From positions 1-64,000 of the forward strand of contig NZ_DAHXOI010000010.1 of assembly GCF_027364955.1 (NCBI RefSeq): a stretch of 64,000 bases of DNA. The letters run 5' to 3'. A program made the translations under genes and the position numbers. The notes beneath the pieces were generated by a model. The model saw only the letters and a program-made list of their open reading frames with translations. It ran no database searches and had not been told where the DNA came from. This DNA comes from Ferrimicrobium sp. Lineage in GTDB: Bacteria > Actinomycetota > Acidimicrobiia > Acidimicrobiales > Acidimicrobiaceae. Of this stretch, positions 7,322-16,841 are shown piece by piece (the first letter of the stretch is position 1; the number at the start of each line of letters is the position of its first letter).

Positions 7322-8500
7322 ATGCCATCGGTACCCAATCCGTTCGCAGCACTTGGGAGCCTGCTCGACTCTGGTGCGAAGTCGTTGGCTGGTTCAGCAT
7401 TCTCAGCGATCGCGAAATACTTCTCCGAGGCGGCAACCAAGGTCTGCACCTGGCTGTGGGAGGAGATCGGGAGCGCCACCGCGATCCGTCTTGGAGGCTC
7501 GGGCTTTGATCGTCTTCTGGCGATGCTGATGGCTATTGCGGTCGTCGTGGGTATGGGGCTTTTTCTGATCCAGATCATCCAGTCAATTCTGCGCCGCGAC
7601 ATCGCTGGTCTTGGCCGCGCGGGCAAGGGGCTACTCATTGCCTTTATCGGTGGGGCTGCGGCGATCGCTGTCACGAATCTTTTACTTGCCGCCACCGACA
7701 GCCTCTCAAATGGGATGGTCCAGGCGGCCACCGGGGGAACCATGACGACCCTCGGCCAAGGCATCATGGGTAGTGCCGCGTTAGATTCCATTCAGAACCC
7801 CGCAGCACTGCTGATTCTTTCGTTGATTATCGTTGTGGCTGCCGTTATCATCTGGGCGGCACTCACGGTGCGAAAACTCTTGATAATCCTCGCGGCCGTC
7901 TTTGGTCCATTAGCTTTTGCTGGCTCATTAGCCGACATCTCAACTGGTTGGGTGAAGAAGTGGATCGAGGGGATGATTGCACTGATCGCCTCGAAGCTGA
8001 TTCTCGTAACGATTCTGATCACCGGCTTCTACACATTGTTTCGCGGCATTGGCGCTGTTGGGGTTGGTACAACGGCTGGAGCCCCCTCTGGTACTCAAGC
8101 GATCACCCAGATCGCCTCGGGGGGACTGCTCCTCCTGATGGGCGGACTCGCACCTTGGATTGCCTTAAAGACGGTTCATTTCACCTCTGATCACATGTCG
8201 CAATTACACGGCCATGCGAGCAGTGTGAAGTCGGTGACACAAACGGCCGTCGCCGCTCCACAGAAGGTCTCATCAATCGGAGGCCAATTTGGCATCACTG
8301 GGAGTTCCTCTAGGCCGGCCTCCATTTCCGGGCAACCAGGCCAGACTGGCCCAACTAGTCCGAGCGGCACCGGTGCTCCAGGCTCCACAAAGCCGAGCAC
8401 GAACGACCTCTTTGACCTCGCTTCCCATGGTCCAACGCAGGCTTCACCGTCGTCTCCAAACCCTCGTGCCCCGTCCGCTGCGAGTAGTTCATCGAGGTAG
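7322..8500 (+). CDS. TrbL/VirB6-like polytopic conjugation protein
   Basis: The 392-residue protein has about six or seven transmembrane helices. They include LLAMLMAIAVVVGMGLFLI, LLIAFIGGAAAIAVTNLLLA, LLILSLIIVVAAVIIWAAL and LLILAAVFGPLAFAGSL. The repeated Gly/Ala-rich helices and the segment before GWVKKWIEGMIALIASKLI are typical of TrbL/VirB6 channel proteins. The C-terminal hundred residues are Ser/Pro/Gly-rich and unstructured, as is common in actinobacterial versions. The start lies 5 nt after the previous stop. It would form the inner-membrane part of the DNA transfer channel. Confidence 0.75.
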   Translation: MPSVPNPFAALGSLLDSGAKSLAGSAFSAIAKYFSEAATKVCTWLWEEIGSATAIRLGGSGFDRLLAMLMAIAVVVGMGLFLIQIIQSILRRDIAGLGRAGKGLLIAFIGGAAAIAVTNLLLAATDSLSNGMVQAATGGTMTTLGQGIMGSAALDSIQNPAALLILSLIIVVAAVIIWAALTVRKLLIILAAVFGPLAFAGSLADISTGWVKKWIEGMIALIASKLILVTILITGFYTLFRGIGAVGVGTTAGAPSGTQAITQIASGGLLLLMGGLAPWIALKTVHFTSDHMSQLHGHASSVKSVTQTAVAAPQKVSSIGGQFGITGSSSRPASISGQPGQTGPTSPSGTGAPGSTKPSTNDLFDLASHGPTQASPSSPNPRAPSAASSSSR

Positions 8501-8519
8501 TTAACAGAAAGGTATCACC

Positions 8520-8837
8520 ATGACCGCTTCCTCCTCATCAGTCGAGCCAGCCACTGTCAGGTTCGGACGTCAATCGACGCGTGGTGTGCTGCTCGGGTTC
8601 TCATTGCTCCGGGTCGTCGCTCTCGGCTTGGTTGTCATCGTCGTAGTCGCCGCTCTTACCATTGCAGGCGAGACCGGGTTTGTCTTGTCGGGCTTGTTGT
8701 GGGTGCCCCTCTTGGCATCGGCAATGGTGAGTGTTCAGGGTAGACCTGCCATCGAATGGGTACCGGTGGCGGGCCACTATTGGGCTCGCAAACACGCAGG
8801 GCAGACAGAGTTTCGCTCCAAACCATCGAAGCCCTGA
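8520..8837 (+). pseudogene. N-terminal part of SCO6880-type conjugation protein, ended by an in-frame TGA
   Basis: This 105-residue frame holds the paired membrane helices (LRVVALGLVVIVVVAALTIA and GLLWVPLLASAMVSV) and the motif GRPAIEWVPVAGHYWARK that open SCO6880-family proteins. The frame closes with TGA at 8835-8837. Reading through gives PAGTLALPGDAGALRFYDDP, which leads straight into the rest of the family sequence from 8913 in the same frame. One base change (for example CGA or TGG to TGA) would explain the split. The fragment has its own good ribosome site (AGAAAGG). It could still be made as a separate membrane subunit, but the pattern looks like a recent nonsense mutation or a base-call error. 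Confidence 0.75.
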
Positions 8838-8912
8838 CCAGCAGGTACCCTTGCCCTACCCGGCGATGCGGGAGCCCTTCGCTTCTACGATGACCCTGTC
8901 ACTGGTTGTCTC

Positions 8913-9971
8913 ATGGTCCATGATCCTCATCGACAGACCCTCTCGGCAACGCTTCTGGTTGAACATCCTGCCTACGTCCTACTTTCGCCTGATGAGCAGG
9001 CTCAACGGGTGTCGGCTTGGGGTCGAACACTCGCCTCGCTGGCCCAGTCCGGTACCTGTGCTGCTTTGCAGGTATTGGAGGCGACGGTACCTGACCCAGG
9101 CGTTGGTGTGGCCGGTTGGTATGAGCATCAGGGCCTCCATGACGGCAGTTGGGCCGACGAGGCTTATCAGTCATTGCTCGATCAGACCTCAGTAGGTTCT
9201 TCAACGCATCGATCCACGATCACCATTGCCCTTGACATGAAGGCAGCTGGTAAGGCTATCGCCTCGGCTGGTCGAGGGATGCGCGGTGCAGCAGCAGTGC
9301 TATCAGCGGACATGGCCGCGATTGAACACAGCCTACGGACATCGGGACTCAGAGTCCAGCATTGGTTGGCGGCTGCCGAACTGGCTGCCATTGTTCGCTC
9401 TGCCTATGACCCTATGGAGAACATCGTGCCGGGCCAGCCTGGTTCAAAACTTGCTACTGCCGGACCGGTTGCGATCTCAGAGCACTGGGATCGTTTTCGT
9501 TCTGATTCAGGGTGGTCGACGGTCCTCTGGATCAGCGATTGGCCACGAATCGATGTACCGCCATCATTCCTCCATTCGTTGGTCTTCTCTCCAGGGGTTC
9601 GAAAGTCGATCTCCATTGTGGCCCATCCAGTCGGCACCACCGATGCGCTTAAGTCCATCCGCAAGGAAAAGACAGAGGCAGTCTCGGACTCCCTACAGAA
9701 GGCAAAGATCGGACAAATCGAGGATCTCGCCGATGCGCAAGAGTATCAGGACATTCTCGATCGAGAGCGAGCCCTCATCAGCGGGCACGCAGATGTACAG
9801 TTCTCTGGTTTCATCGCCATCTCTGCACCAAGTGAAGAGGCATTGTCAGCAGCGGTGTCACAGATTGAGCGAGCCGCTGCGCAATCTGCGTGTGAAACCC
9901 GGATCCTCTATGGCCGCCAGACCCAGGGTTTTGTCGTTGCAGCATTGCCGCTCGCACGAGAGGCGTTTTGA
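8913..9971 (+). pseudogene. C-terminal part of the interrupted SCO6880-type conjugation protein
   Basis: The frame resumes as MVHDPHRQTLSATLLVEHP, a well-conserved internal segment of SCO6880 proteins, and runs 352 residues. It is in the same frame as 8520-8837, so only the TGA at 8835-8837 separates the halves. The ATG at 8913 has no obvious ribosome site and lies inside a conserved region, so efficient independent initiation is doubtful. The intact gene would be 8520-9971, about 483 residues. SCO6880 proteins accompany the VirB4-like ATPase in actinobacterial transfer systems. Loss could cripple conjugation. Confidence 0.75.
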
Positions 9972-11632
9972 TGTTCAAGCGAAAGATTCTTGATCGTGCG
10001 GACATCCTGGATGGAGACGCCGTCGACGCTCAAGAGGTGCCGAGGGGAGGAGCAGGGTCATCTCGGCTCCTAGACGAGCCAAATGTTGCAGGGCGCTCAG
10101 CCACGGTGGCAAGGGCGCTGCACCCAGACGGTGGAAGAGCCCTTGGAGCGGCACTCTACACTCCGGCCACGGCATCTCGTCGGGAGCGCAAAGCGTCCGC
10201 AAAGGTCGCCGCTCGTGTCGCGGCTGATCATCGGAAGGCACTGACGGAGGAGCGGCGACAGGAGTTGGCGGCGCTGCGAGCGGAACGCAGAGATGCCCAA
10301 TATCTTCCCGCCCACGGTGAGCCCGGTCCCTTCGCCCTACGCTCGTGGCGGCCACTCCGCGTGAAGCCGCATCGCGCAACGACGGAGATCCTCTCTGGCG
10401 CCTATCCATTCCTTGCCGAAGCTGGACTCGGCTCGGAAGGGGTGCTGATCGGCCATGACTCATGGTCAGGAGCGGCCTTTGTCTTTGATCCGTGGGTACT
10501 GTATGCAAAGGGAGTACTGACCAACCCAAATGTGTTGCTTGCTGGGATTATCGGACGGGGAAAGAGTGCACTCGCAAAAAGTATCGCAACTCGTTCCATT
10601 GCCTTTGGTCGCAAGATCTATGTGCCTGGCGACCCGAAAGGGGAGTGGAGTGTGGTGGCACGAGCGGTTGGCGGTAGCGCTATCGAGCTCGGTGGTGGTC
10701 TGCCTGCCAGACTCAACCCCCTCGATGAGGGTCCACGACCGAGCTCCATGACTGATGCCGAGTGGATGGCAGTGACTCGCCAACGCCGGCGATCACTCAT
10801 CGGCGCCCTTACCGAATCGGCCCTAGGTCGTGAACTCTTGGCAGTAGAACACTCTGCCCTCGATGCAGCACTCGAGACCGCAGTCATGGAGAACACCACC
10901 CCTATTCTTCCCCATATTGTTGATGCGCTCTTTCGGCCAAGAAGAGCGGTAGCGGGTTCGAGCATTGAACAACTCGCCACCGACTCCAGGGAGATCGGCC
11001 ATGCACTTACCCGGACGGTATCGGGTGATCTCGCCGGACTCTTTGATGGCCCCTCGACCGTGAGGTTCGATCCAACGCTTCCCATGGTGAGTCTTGACCT
11101 TTCGAGGATCTCGGGATCAGATAGCTTGATAGGGATGGTGATGACGTGTGCGTCGAGCTGGATGGAGGCGGCGCTCACCGATCAAAATGCAGGCCAGCGA
11201 TGGGTCATCTACGATGAGGCCTGGCGACTCCTCGCCCAACCTGCACTGCTCGCAAGGATGCAATCCCAGTGGAAACTCTCGAGAGCACTTGGTATCGCCA
11301 ACATGATGGTCATCCACCGTCTCTCCGATCTTGATGCAGTGGGTGATGCCGGCAGCGAAGCGCGTGGGCTTGCGCTTGGCCTCCTCGCTGACTGTTCTAC
11401 CAAGATCATCTATGCCCAGGAGTCAGGTGAGGCAACCAAGACCGGCATCTCACTCGGCCTCTCAAGCACCGAGGTGGCCCAACTTCCTGATCTCGAACGC
11501 GGCGAGGGACTTTGGCGACTTGGCGAGCGAGCCTTTGTCGTCCGCCATGTCCTTACCCCAGCCGAACTCACTTGTTTCGACACTAATCAGCGGATGGTTG
11601 TTCAAGGTTCGCCGACACGAGGTGTGTGGTAG
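9971..11632 (+). CDS. VirB4/TraC-like ATPase of the conjugation apparatus
   Basis: The ATG at 9971 overlaps the preceding stop (TGATG). The product of 553 residues contains a P-loop in GIIGRGKSALAKSIATRS and a Walker B-like region WVIYDEAWRLL. The family-typical sequences VPGDPKGEWS and MVIHRLSDLDAVGD are also present. The first 130 residues are basic and probably extended. This is the motor ATPase that powers assembly of the conjugation channel, on the cytoplasmic side. All catalytic motifs appear intact, in contrast to the interrupted gene just upstream. Confidence 0.85.
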   Translation: MFKRKILDRADILDGDAVDAQEVPRGGAGSSRLLDEPNVAGRSATVARALHPDGGRALGAALYTPATASRRERKASAKVAARVAADHRKALTEERRQELAALRAERRDAQYLPAHGEPGPFALRSWRPLRVKPHRATTEILSGAYPFLAEAGLGSEGVLIGHDSWSGAAFVFDPWVLYAKGVLTNPNVLLAGIIGRGKSALAKSIATRSIAFGRKIYVPGDPKGEWSVVARAVGGSAIELGGGLPARLNPLDEGPRPSSMTDAEWMAVTRQRRRSLIGALTESALGRELLAVEHSALDAALETAVMENTTPILPHIVDALFRPRRAVAGSSIEQLATDSREIGHALTRTVSGDLAGLFDGPSTVRFDPTLPMVSLDLSRISGSDSLIGMVMTCASSWMEAALTDQNAGQRWVIYDEAWRLLAQPALLARMQSQWKLSRALGIANMMVIHRLSDLDAVGDAGSEARGLALGLLADCSTKIIYAQESGEATKTGISLGLSSTEVAQLPDLERGEGLWRLGERAFVVRHVLTPAELTCFDTNQRMVVQGSPTRGVW

Positions 11633-12288
11633 ATCCGAGAAGTGACTGGTTGCACTGACCATTTTGTGCGCGATTGAGAACCCCATACCCCAGATGCCTG
11701 AATCATCCTGAGTCTCCATAAACTCTCAGCGGTTGTGCTCTGTACTTTGGCCATTGAGGCTCGGGTCCAAACAGAGCACTACCGCGAGACTGAGAACGCC
11801 ACACAGGTCCGAGCCTCTCTTGGTTACCTGAGTTCCTCGCACTGAGCCCCACCAACCAGAGGATGGTTCCCACCCAATGAGTTAAACACCATAACCTCTC
11901 TGGCTACAGACTCCAAGGAGCACGTGAGCACCAACGGATAGAGCGAGAAACTGTCGGCTCATCGACCGGCCGGACCCAAAGCCGTGACGCGGTTCAGCTG
12001 TGCTTTCCGGTTAGATACCACCCCTGCCCTACGGGCACCGGTGCTGCTCGTTCGTCTTTTGCCGCCGCCCAAAGGGAGAAGCCTAGATCCCAAGAAAACC
12101 ACCCATGGTGGCATCGGAGTCTGTTCGAGTGAGAAATGACCTGAAGATCCGCTGTGATCGGTGAAATGACCGCTCAAACGTTTGCATGAGCCACCCCTAC
12201 CGCACGTTCTCATGCTACCTTGGAAGGACTGTGTGTTCGTAGCCTCCTTTGAGCGATCAAGGATGGGGAAGCTGAGAGGAGTGCTTCG
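11633..12288. other. 656-bp gap, possible IS21-like terminal remnant at about 12050-12210
   Basis: No gene is seen. Within 12130-12169 the motif GAAATGACC occurs twice about 31 nt apart, around TGATCGGTG. This resembles the multiple terminal repeats of IS21-family elements, but no transposase or helper ATPase frame is present. The identification is weak. The rest of the stretch shows no clear structure. Confidence 0.3.
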
Positions 12289-14859
12289 ATGAAGCTGTTG
12301 ACCATTCGATCAAAGAAGCGCTCTCTGCTACGCTTCGGTACCACGTTGGCCCTTGTCCTCGGAAGTGGTGCTTATGGGTCAATGGTCTTATCGATGTCGA
12401 CGCAAGACATCATGACGGCTGACTCGGTTGGATCGAGCCAAGTGCTCTATGCTTCGGTGGACCCGTTGAGCGCTAACGAATCATGCACGAGCTCTCCGGA
12501 TGCCTGCTCCCTTTCAACCGCCCTCAGTGATGTTACCAACCGAACAAACACCACCATCTACCTCATCACTCAAGGTTCTGGAGCGGTTCCACAATCCGAA
12601 CAGCAAGGCTATGCCCCATCCTCCAACGACTACAACGGCCCCTTCACGCTCGATATCCCGAGTAACGACACCGTGACGATCGAGAACTACAACAGTAATT
12701 CTCCTGTACTCAATGGTGATTACAACAACACCGTCTTGACCGTCCAAGGTTCAGGAACCCTCAATCTCTCCGGGGTCACCATAACCGGGGGAGTTGCAAG
12801 TGCTGGGGTCAACGTGAGCAACGGCAACGGCGGTAACGGCGGCAACGGTGGCGGGATCTCAACTAGCGCATCGCTTAGCATCACGAACTCCACGATCTCG
12901 GGTAACTCTGCGGGTGCGGGCGGCAACAGCAACGCGGGCAACGCCGGCAACGCCGGCAACGGTGGCGGGATCTCAACTAGCGCATCGCTCACCATCACGA
13001 ACTCCACGATCTCGGGCAGCTCTGCGGGCGCCGGCGGCGGTAGTCCCGAGGGCGGCCCCGGCGGTAACGGCGGCAACGGTGGAGGGATCTCTAGTACCGC
13101 TACTCTCACCATCACGAACTCCACGATCTCGGCAAACAATGCGGGCACCGGCGGCAGTCCCGAGGGCGGCAGCAACGGTGGCAACGGCGGCAACGGTGGC
13201 GGGATCTCAGCTAGCGCATCGCTCACCATCACGAACTCCACGATCTCGGCAAACAATGCGGGCACCGGCGGCAGTTCTAAGGGCGGCACCGCCGGCACCG
13301 CCGGCAACGGTGGCGGGATCTTCTCGTCCTCCTCCACCACCCTGACAGGAGACCTCCTCGCATCACCCGGCGTTTCTCCGACTGGTGGTGAATGTGCTTT
13401 GAGCGGGACCTTCACCGATGGTGGCTACAACTTCTCGGATGACAAATCATGTGGGTTTACCAATTCGACAAGTAATTCCGGCCTTACTGATCTCGACACC
13501 TATATCGCATCATCCTTGGCCTCTAGCGGTTGGCCGACCGCTATGTTAGTTTTTAGCCCCCCCTCAGGTTCACTGGCCGCGTCGATCCCGATCGCATCTT
13601 GCCCCCCGGTCGATCAGCGAGGTTATGTTCCTGCTTCTGGTGCAGTAACCTGTAACGCTGGGGCCTATCAGGCAAACTACGTCGAGCCTCAGATCAGGTT
13701 TGCTTCAGTACCTCCCACTGAGCCCCAAGTTGGACAGACCTACACCCCGAGTGCCACCGCGACCTCAGATCTACCGGTATCCTTCTTATCCTCCGGTTGT
13801 CTCATCAACTCCTCCAATGTCGTAACCTTCACGACTCCTGGAACCTGTGAGATCGTGGCCAGCCAGTCTGGTGGATTTTCTGGTGGCTACTACTACGCCC
13901 CAGCGAGTCAGGTTGTCGAATCGATCGACGTTGCACCCGCTCCAACTCCCATCACCCCAACTCAACCCACTACTCCCATAGCTCCCCATCACCTCACGCT
14001 TCCTGAGATCCCCTCAACCTCCCCAACCACCCAGTCTCCCACCCCCTTTGGCCTCATCACCGCCAACGGTGGGATCTTCACCCATGAGGTCACGTCCTTT
14101 GCCTCAAAGACTGGGAGTGGAGCCAGTGACATCGTTGGAGGAGCTGCGAGTGGTACCAATGGCTATTGGCTCGTCACTAAGTCTGGTACCGTTGAGAGCT
14201 TTGGAACCGCTCACTCCTATGGAAGTGTCACCCACCCAGTTGGTAGTGTCATCGGCATGGCCGCGACTCCCGATGACCAGGGCTACTGGGTCGTGACCAA
14301 TGCTGGGGTGATCTATAACTTCGGAGACGCCATGCGCTTTGTCGGTGTCTCGATCTATGGGATCACGGGCCTCACGGGAACCCATCCCTTAGCCGCCCCC
14401 ATCGTTGGACTTAGCCCAACCCCAGACGGCAAGGGTCTCTACCTGGTAGCAGCCGACGGGGGAGTCTTTAACTTCGGTGACGCCAAGTTCCTCGGCAACA
14501 CCTACACCCTTGGGATCACCGGCCTCACGGGAACCCATCCCTTAGCCGCCCCCATCGTTGGCATGACCCTTACCCCAGACGGCAATGGATATCTCCTCAT
14601 AGCAGCAGACGGAGGAGTCTTTAACTTCGGTGACGCCAAGTTCCTCGGCAACACCTACACCCTTGGGATCACCGGCCTAACCGGCACCCATCCTTTGAAT
14701 GCTCCAATCGTTGGTGGAACCTATGTTCCAGGGAGCCAAGCGGGCTATTACCTCTTTGGAGCAGATGGGGGAGTCTTTAACTTCGGTACCGCCCCCTTTG
14801 AGGGTTCCAATGCCAACACCCACCTTGGGGCTCCGGTTATTGGAGGGATTACGCTGTAG
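12289..14859 (+). CDS. Large secreted repeat protein (beta-helix repeats plus FNFGDA repeats)
   Basis: The 856-residue protein begins with a basic start and hydrophobic signal (FGTTLALVLGSGAYG). Residues 60-360 resemble polymorphic parallel beta-helix surface proteins, with repeats built on GGGISTSASLTITNSTIS and Gly/Asn-rich turns. A Pro/Thr-rich linker lies near residues 555-590. The last 270 residues hold repeats of the type ADGGVFNFGDAKFLGN, common in secreted actinobacterial proteins of unknown role. No sorting motif or C-terminal membrane helix is visible. It sits inside the transfer region, so it may help mating-pair contact or be an unrelated cargo adhesin. Either role is inference. 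Confidence 0.75.
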   Translation: MKLLTIRSKKRSLLRFGTTLALVLGSGAYGSMVLSMSTQDIMTADSVGSSQVLYASVDPLSANESCTSSPDACSLSTALSDVTNRTNTTIYLITQGSGAVPQSEQQGYAPSSNDYNGPFTLDIPSNDTVTIENYNSNSPVLNGDYNNTVLTVQGSGTLNLSGVTITGGVASAGVNVSNGNGGNGGNGGGISTSASLSITNSTISGNSAGAGGNSNAGNAGNAGNGGGISTSASLTITNSTISGSSAGAGGGSPEGGPGGNGGNGGGISSTATLTITNSTISANNAGTGGSPEGGSNGGNGGNGGGISASASLTITNSTISANNAGTGGSSKGGTAGTAGNGGGIFSSSSTTLTGDLLASPGVSPTGGECALSGTFTDGGYNFSDDKSCGFTNSTSNSGLTDLDTYIASSLASSGWPTAMLVFSPPSGSLAASIPIASCPPVDQRGYVPASGAVTCNAGAYQANYVEPQIRFASVPPTEPQVGQTYTPSATATSDLPVSFLSSGCLINSSNVVTFTTPGTCEIVASQSGGFSGGYYYAPASQVVESIDVAPAPTPITPTQPTTPIAPHHLTLPEIPSTSPTTQSPTPFGLITANGGIFTHEVTSFASKTGSGASDIVGGAASGTNGYWLVTKSGTVESFGTAHSYGSVTHPVGSVIGMAATPDDQGYWVVTNAGVIYNFGDAMRFVGVSIYGITGLTGTHPLAAPIVGLSPTPDGKGLYLVAADGGVFNFGDAKFLGNTYTLGITGLTGTHPLAAPIVGMTLTPDGNGYLLIAADGGVFNFGDAKFLGNTYTLGITGLTGTHPLNAPIVGGTYVPGSQAGYYLFGADGGVFNFGTAPFEGSNANTHLGAPVIGGITL
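12826..13320 (+). repeat. Gly/Asn-rich in-gene repeats encoding beta-helix rungs
   Basis: About five near-identical units, each encoding GGGISxSASLTITNSTISxN followed by a variable Gly-rich stretch. The units differ in length, as expected from unequal recombination or slippage. Confidence 0.7.
14461..14800 (+). repeat. 51-codon in-gene repeats (FNFGDAKFLGN type)
   Basis: Copies begin at 14461, 14614 and 14770, that is every 153-156 nt. The first two are nearly identical at the DNA level, implying recent duplication. An older, diverged copy precedes them. Confidence 0.7.
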
Positions 14860-15737
14860 GGCGATGCCGTGAGACTCCTGGTGTGTGACGCATCTCGAGG
14901 CCGTACGGCAGGGACCGCTCATCCGCGGGTAAGTAGCCAGTGCTGGACCGACTCCTCAACCGGAACCCCCAGCGCGCTCTTGCACAGATTAAGGTCTCGT
15001 TGGCCGAAGGGAACGTTTGGGTATCTGAATACCCCGGGGTTCTTCGTCCCTCCGCGCTATCACTTGACGGGTATCAAGGCGAGATGAGGACTTCTAGTCC
15101 TGGATAGAGACTTTTGGCCATAGAATTCATGGGAACGCTCCCTATAGTCCTTTAGCAAAGCCGTCCTCGATGGTGCGCTGGCTCAGCTCCTGCGCACCAA
15201 TCCCTTCCCACTTGTCAGTGGTTGTTGCGACCTGATTGGACAAGCTAGACCCGTTTAGTACAGAATTTCAGGGATCTACTTTCCCAGCCCCCTCTTGAGC
15301 AAAGACGTCCGTGGTGGGAGTTGAGCAAGAGCGCTGCGTTGTTGTCGGCCCAAGCTTGCTAGGTTTTGTCCCGGGAGCCCATCGGTCTCAATTGGGTGTG
15401 TGACAGGCCGCTGGACGGCGACAGCGGAGACTTCACTCACGGTCCTGTTTAGCCCCTGCGTGGTTGGTGAGCATTCGAATCGGAAATCTGCTCCTCCTAT
15501 CTCGGATGCGCGGAGTGAACCCACAGACGGCGGCCCAGCCTCGCTTCGGGGGGCCTTCATGGATAAAGGGCGATGACGAGGAGTCCGGTAATGATCGCGG
15601 ATGTCGAGCGCCGTCTTCGAGCTCGCTTTGTCGCCTCAGCGCAAAAGCCTGGTGGCGGTCGTTCTGACGCAATTCCTGGCTTCGCCATCTTGGGTGAGAG
15701 GTCAATGCCTTCTCGTCTGTCTGGAAAGGGGGCATTC
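14860..15737. other. 878-bp gap with coding-like fragments
   Basis: No full-length gene is recognised. One short frame at 14940-15107 looks coding (listed separately). A second coding-like fragment near 15160-15255 (SKAVLDGALAQLLRTNPFP) lacks a start. The 15573-15737 part is open in the frame of the following ArdC-like gene and might be an N-terminal extension of it. Confidence 0.4.
14940..15107 (+). CDS. Possible 55-residue ORF or gene fragment
   Basis: A GTG-initiated frame encodes a balanced sequence including RNPQRALAQIKVSLAEG and VWVSEYPGVLRPSALSLDG, ending in EMRTSSPG. The composition looks like real protein rather than a shadow frame. No ribosome site is seen, and a stop lies two codons upstream of the start. 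It could be the 3' remnant of a larger transfer-region gene. I do not recognise a family. Confidence 0.25.
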   Translation: MLDRLLNRNPQRALAQIKVSLAEGNVWVSEYPGVLRPSALSLDGYQGEMRTSSPG

Positions 15738-16817
15738 ATGGTTTTGGAGGACCTGCACACGGAGAGCGTGCAGCTGGCACAGACAGAGAAGGTACGAGCT
15801 GCCCAAGCTATCCTCGAGGCTGAGATTGTCAAGATCCGATCTGGAGACGACTGGCACCGTTATCTGGCGTTTGCGGCTGAGCTACACTCGTATACTCCAA
15901 ATAACGCTCAGCTCATCATTGCCCAGCACGCGATGGCTTACCAGCAGGGGCGTGTTCCCGATCTGAATCCTGGGTTCGTGGCTGGGTTCCACACCTGGAA
16001 GGCACTCGGACGCCAAGTTGAACGGGGACAAAAGGGCTACGCAATCCTGGCTCCGATTCGCTATAGCCGCCGTGTCGCGTCCAGCCCCGATGGGCCGACA
16101 AGAGTGCTTCGCCACGATGAACCCCCTGGTCCAGGCGAGCGCGAGACGATGGCGATGACCCTTGGTGGCTTCAAGATCGAGCACGTGTTTTCCCAGTTTC
16201 AGACCTCGGGTGATCCCTTGCCAGAAGTGGCGAGTCCCAAGCTGCTGAACGGTACAGCGCCCGTTGGTCTTGGAGAGGCGATCATGCACCTTGCCATAGA
16301 GCGTGGTTATGCAGTTGAGACCGCGGGGTCTGCAGCTGAGCTGGGCGGAGCTAATGGCATGACTGATGTTACGGCGCACACCATTCGGATTCGGGACGAC
16401 ATAGATGATGCAGCGATGGTGAAGACCATGATTCATGAGGTCGCTCACGTTCTGCTCCATGCCGAGGGTCCTGGCGCGACTCTTGAGCGGTCGCGCCAAG
16501 AGGTCGAGGCAGAGTCGACGGCCTTCATCGTGGCAGCTGCGCACGGTATGGCGAGCGACGACTACAGCTTTCCCTACATCGCCGCCTGGGCTGGAGCCGA
16601 CCCCGCGAAGGCTATCGCTCAAACGCAGGCTCGAGTCTCCTCGGCAGCCCGATTGATTCTGGAAGCGTCTCCAGCACCGAAGATCCCCGGAGGAAGAGTT
16701 TCAGGTGTCGAAGAGGCGATCGCACGTAAGAGAAACGAGCGAGCAGTAGGCACGCCTCAAAACGAGCGGTTTGTGGCTTCGTACGGAGTCGATCGTGAGT
16801 ACCTTGCCAATTCGTGA
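15738..16817 (+). CDS. ArdC-like antirestriction / ssDNA-binding protein with zincin domain
   Basis: The ATG at 15738 follows a strong ribosome site (GAAAGGGGG). An in-frame start at 15573 is possible but lacks one. The 359-residue product has the ArdC N-terminal domain (WHRYLAFAAELHSYTPNNAQ, then WKALGRQVERGQKGYAILAP), which binds single-stranded DNA. A metallopeptidase-like domain follows, with MIHEVAHVLLHAEG (HExxH). ArdC proteins protect incoming plasmid DNA from restriction in the recipient. Its presence next to the coupling protein fits a conjugative element, and the island itself carries a type I restriction operon. Confidence 0.85.
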   Translation: MVLEDLHTESVQLAQTEKVRAAQAILEAEIVKIRSGDDWHRYLAFAAELHSYTPNNAQLIIAQHAMAYQQGRVPDLNPGFVAGFHTWKALGRQVERGQKGYAILAPIRYSRRVASSPDGPTRVLRHDEPPGPGERETMAMTLGGFKIEHVFSQFQTSGDPLPEVASPKLLNGTAPVGLGEAIMHLAIERGYAVETAGSAAELGGANGMTDVTAHTIRIRDDIDDAAMVKTMIHEVAHVLLHAEGPGATLERSRQEVEAESTAFIVAAAHGMASDDYSFPYIAAWAGADPAKAIAQTQARVSSAARLILEASPAPKIPGGRVSGVEEAIARKRNERAVGTPQNERFVASYGVDREYLANS

Positions 16818-16841
16818 CTTTGGGGCCAATGGTGGTGCCAG

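Noticed and set aside
8835-8837. Programmed stop-codon readthrough or selenocysteine in the SCO6880-like gene
   Set aside because: No selenocysteine insertion genes or recoding signal were seen and the family has no Sec at this place. A mutation or base error is simpler.
12720-13415. Long minus-strand ORF of 231 residues, Pro/Leu rich
   Set aside because: It is the antisense of the Gly/Asn-rich repeats of the secreted protein. Its composition reflects that repeat and no start signal is present.
15573-15737. N-terminal extension of the ArdC-like protein
   Set aside because: The frame is open, but the ATG at 15738 has a far stronger ribosome site and the extension does not resemble the family.
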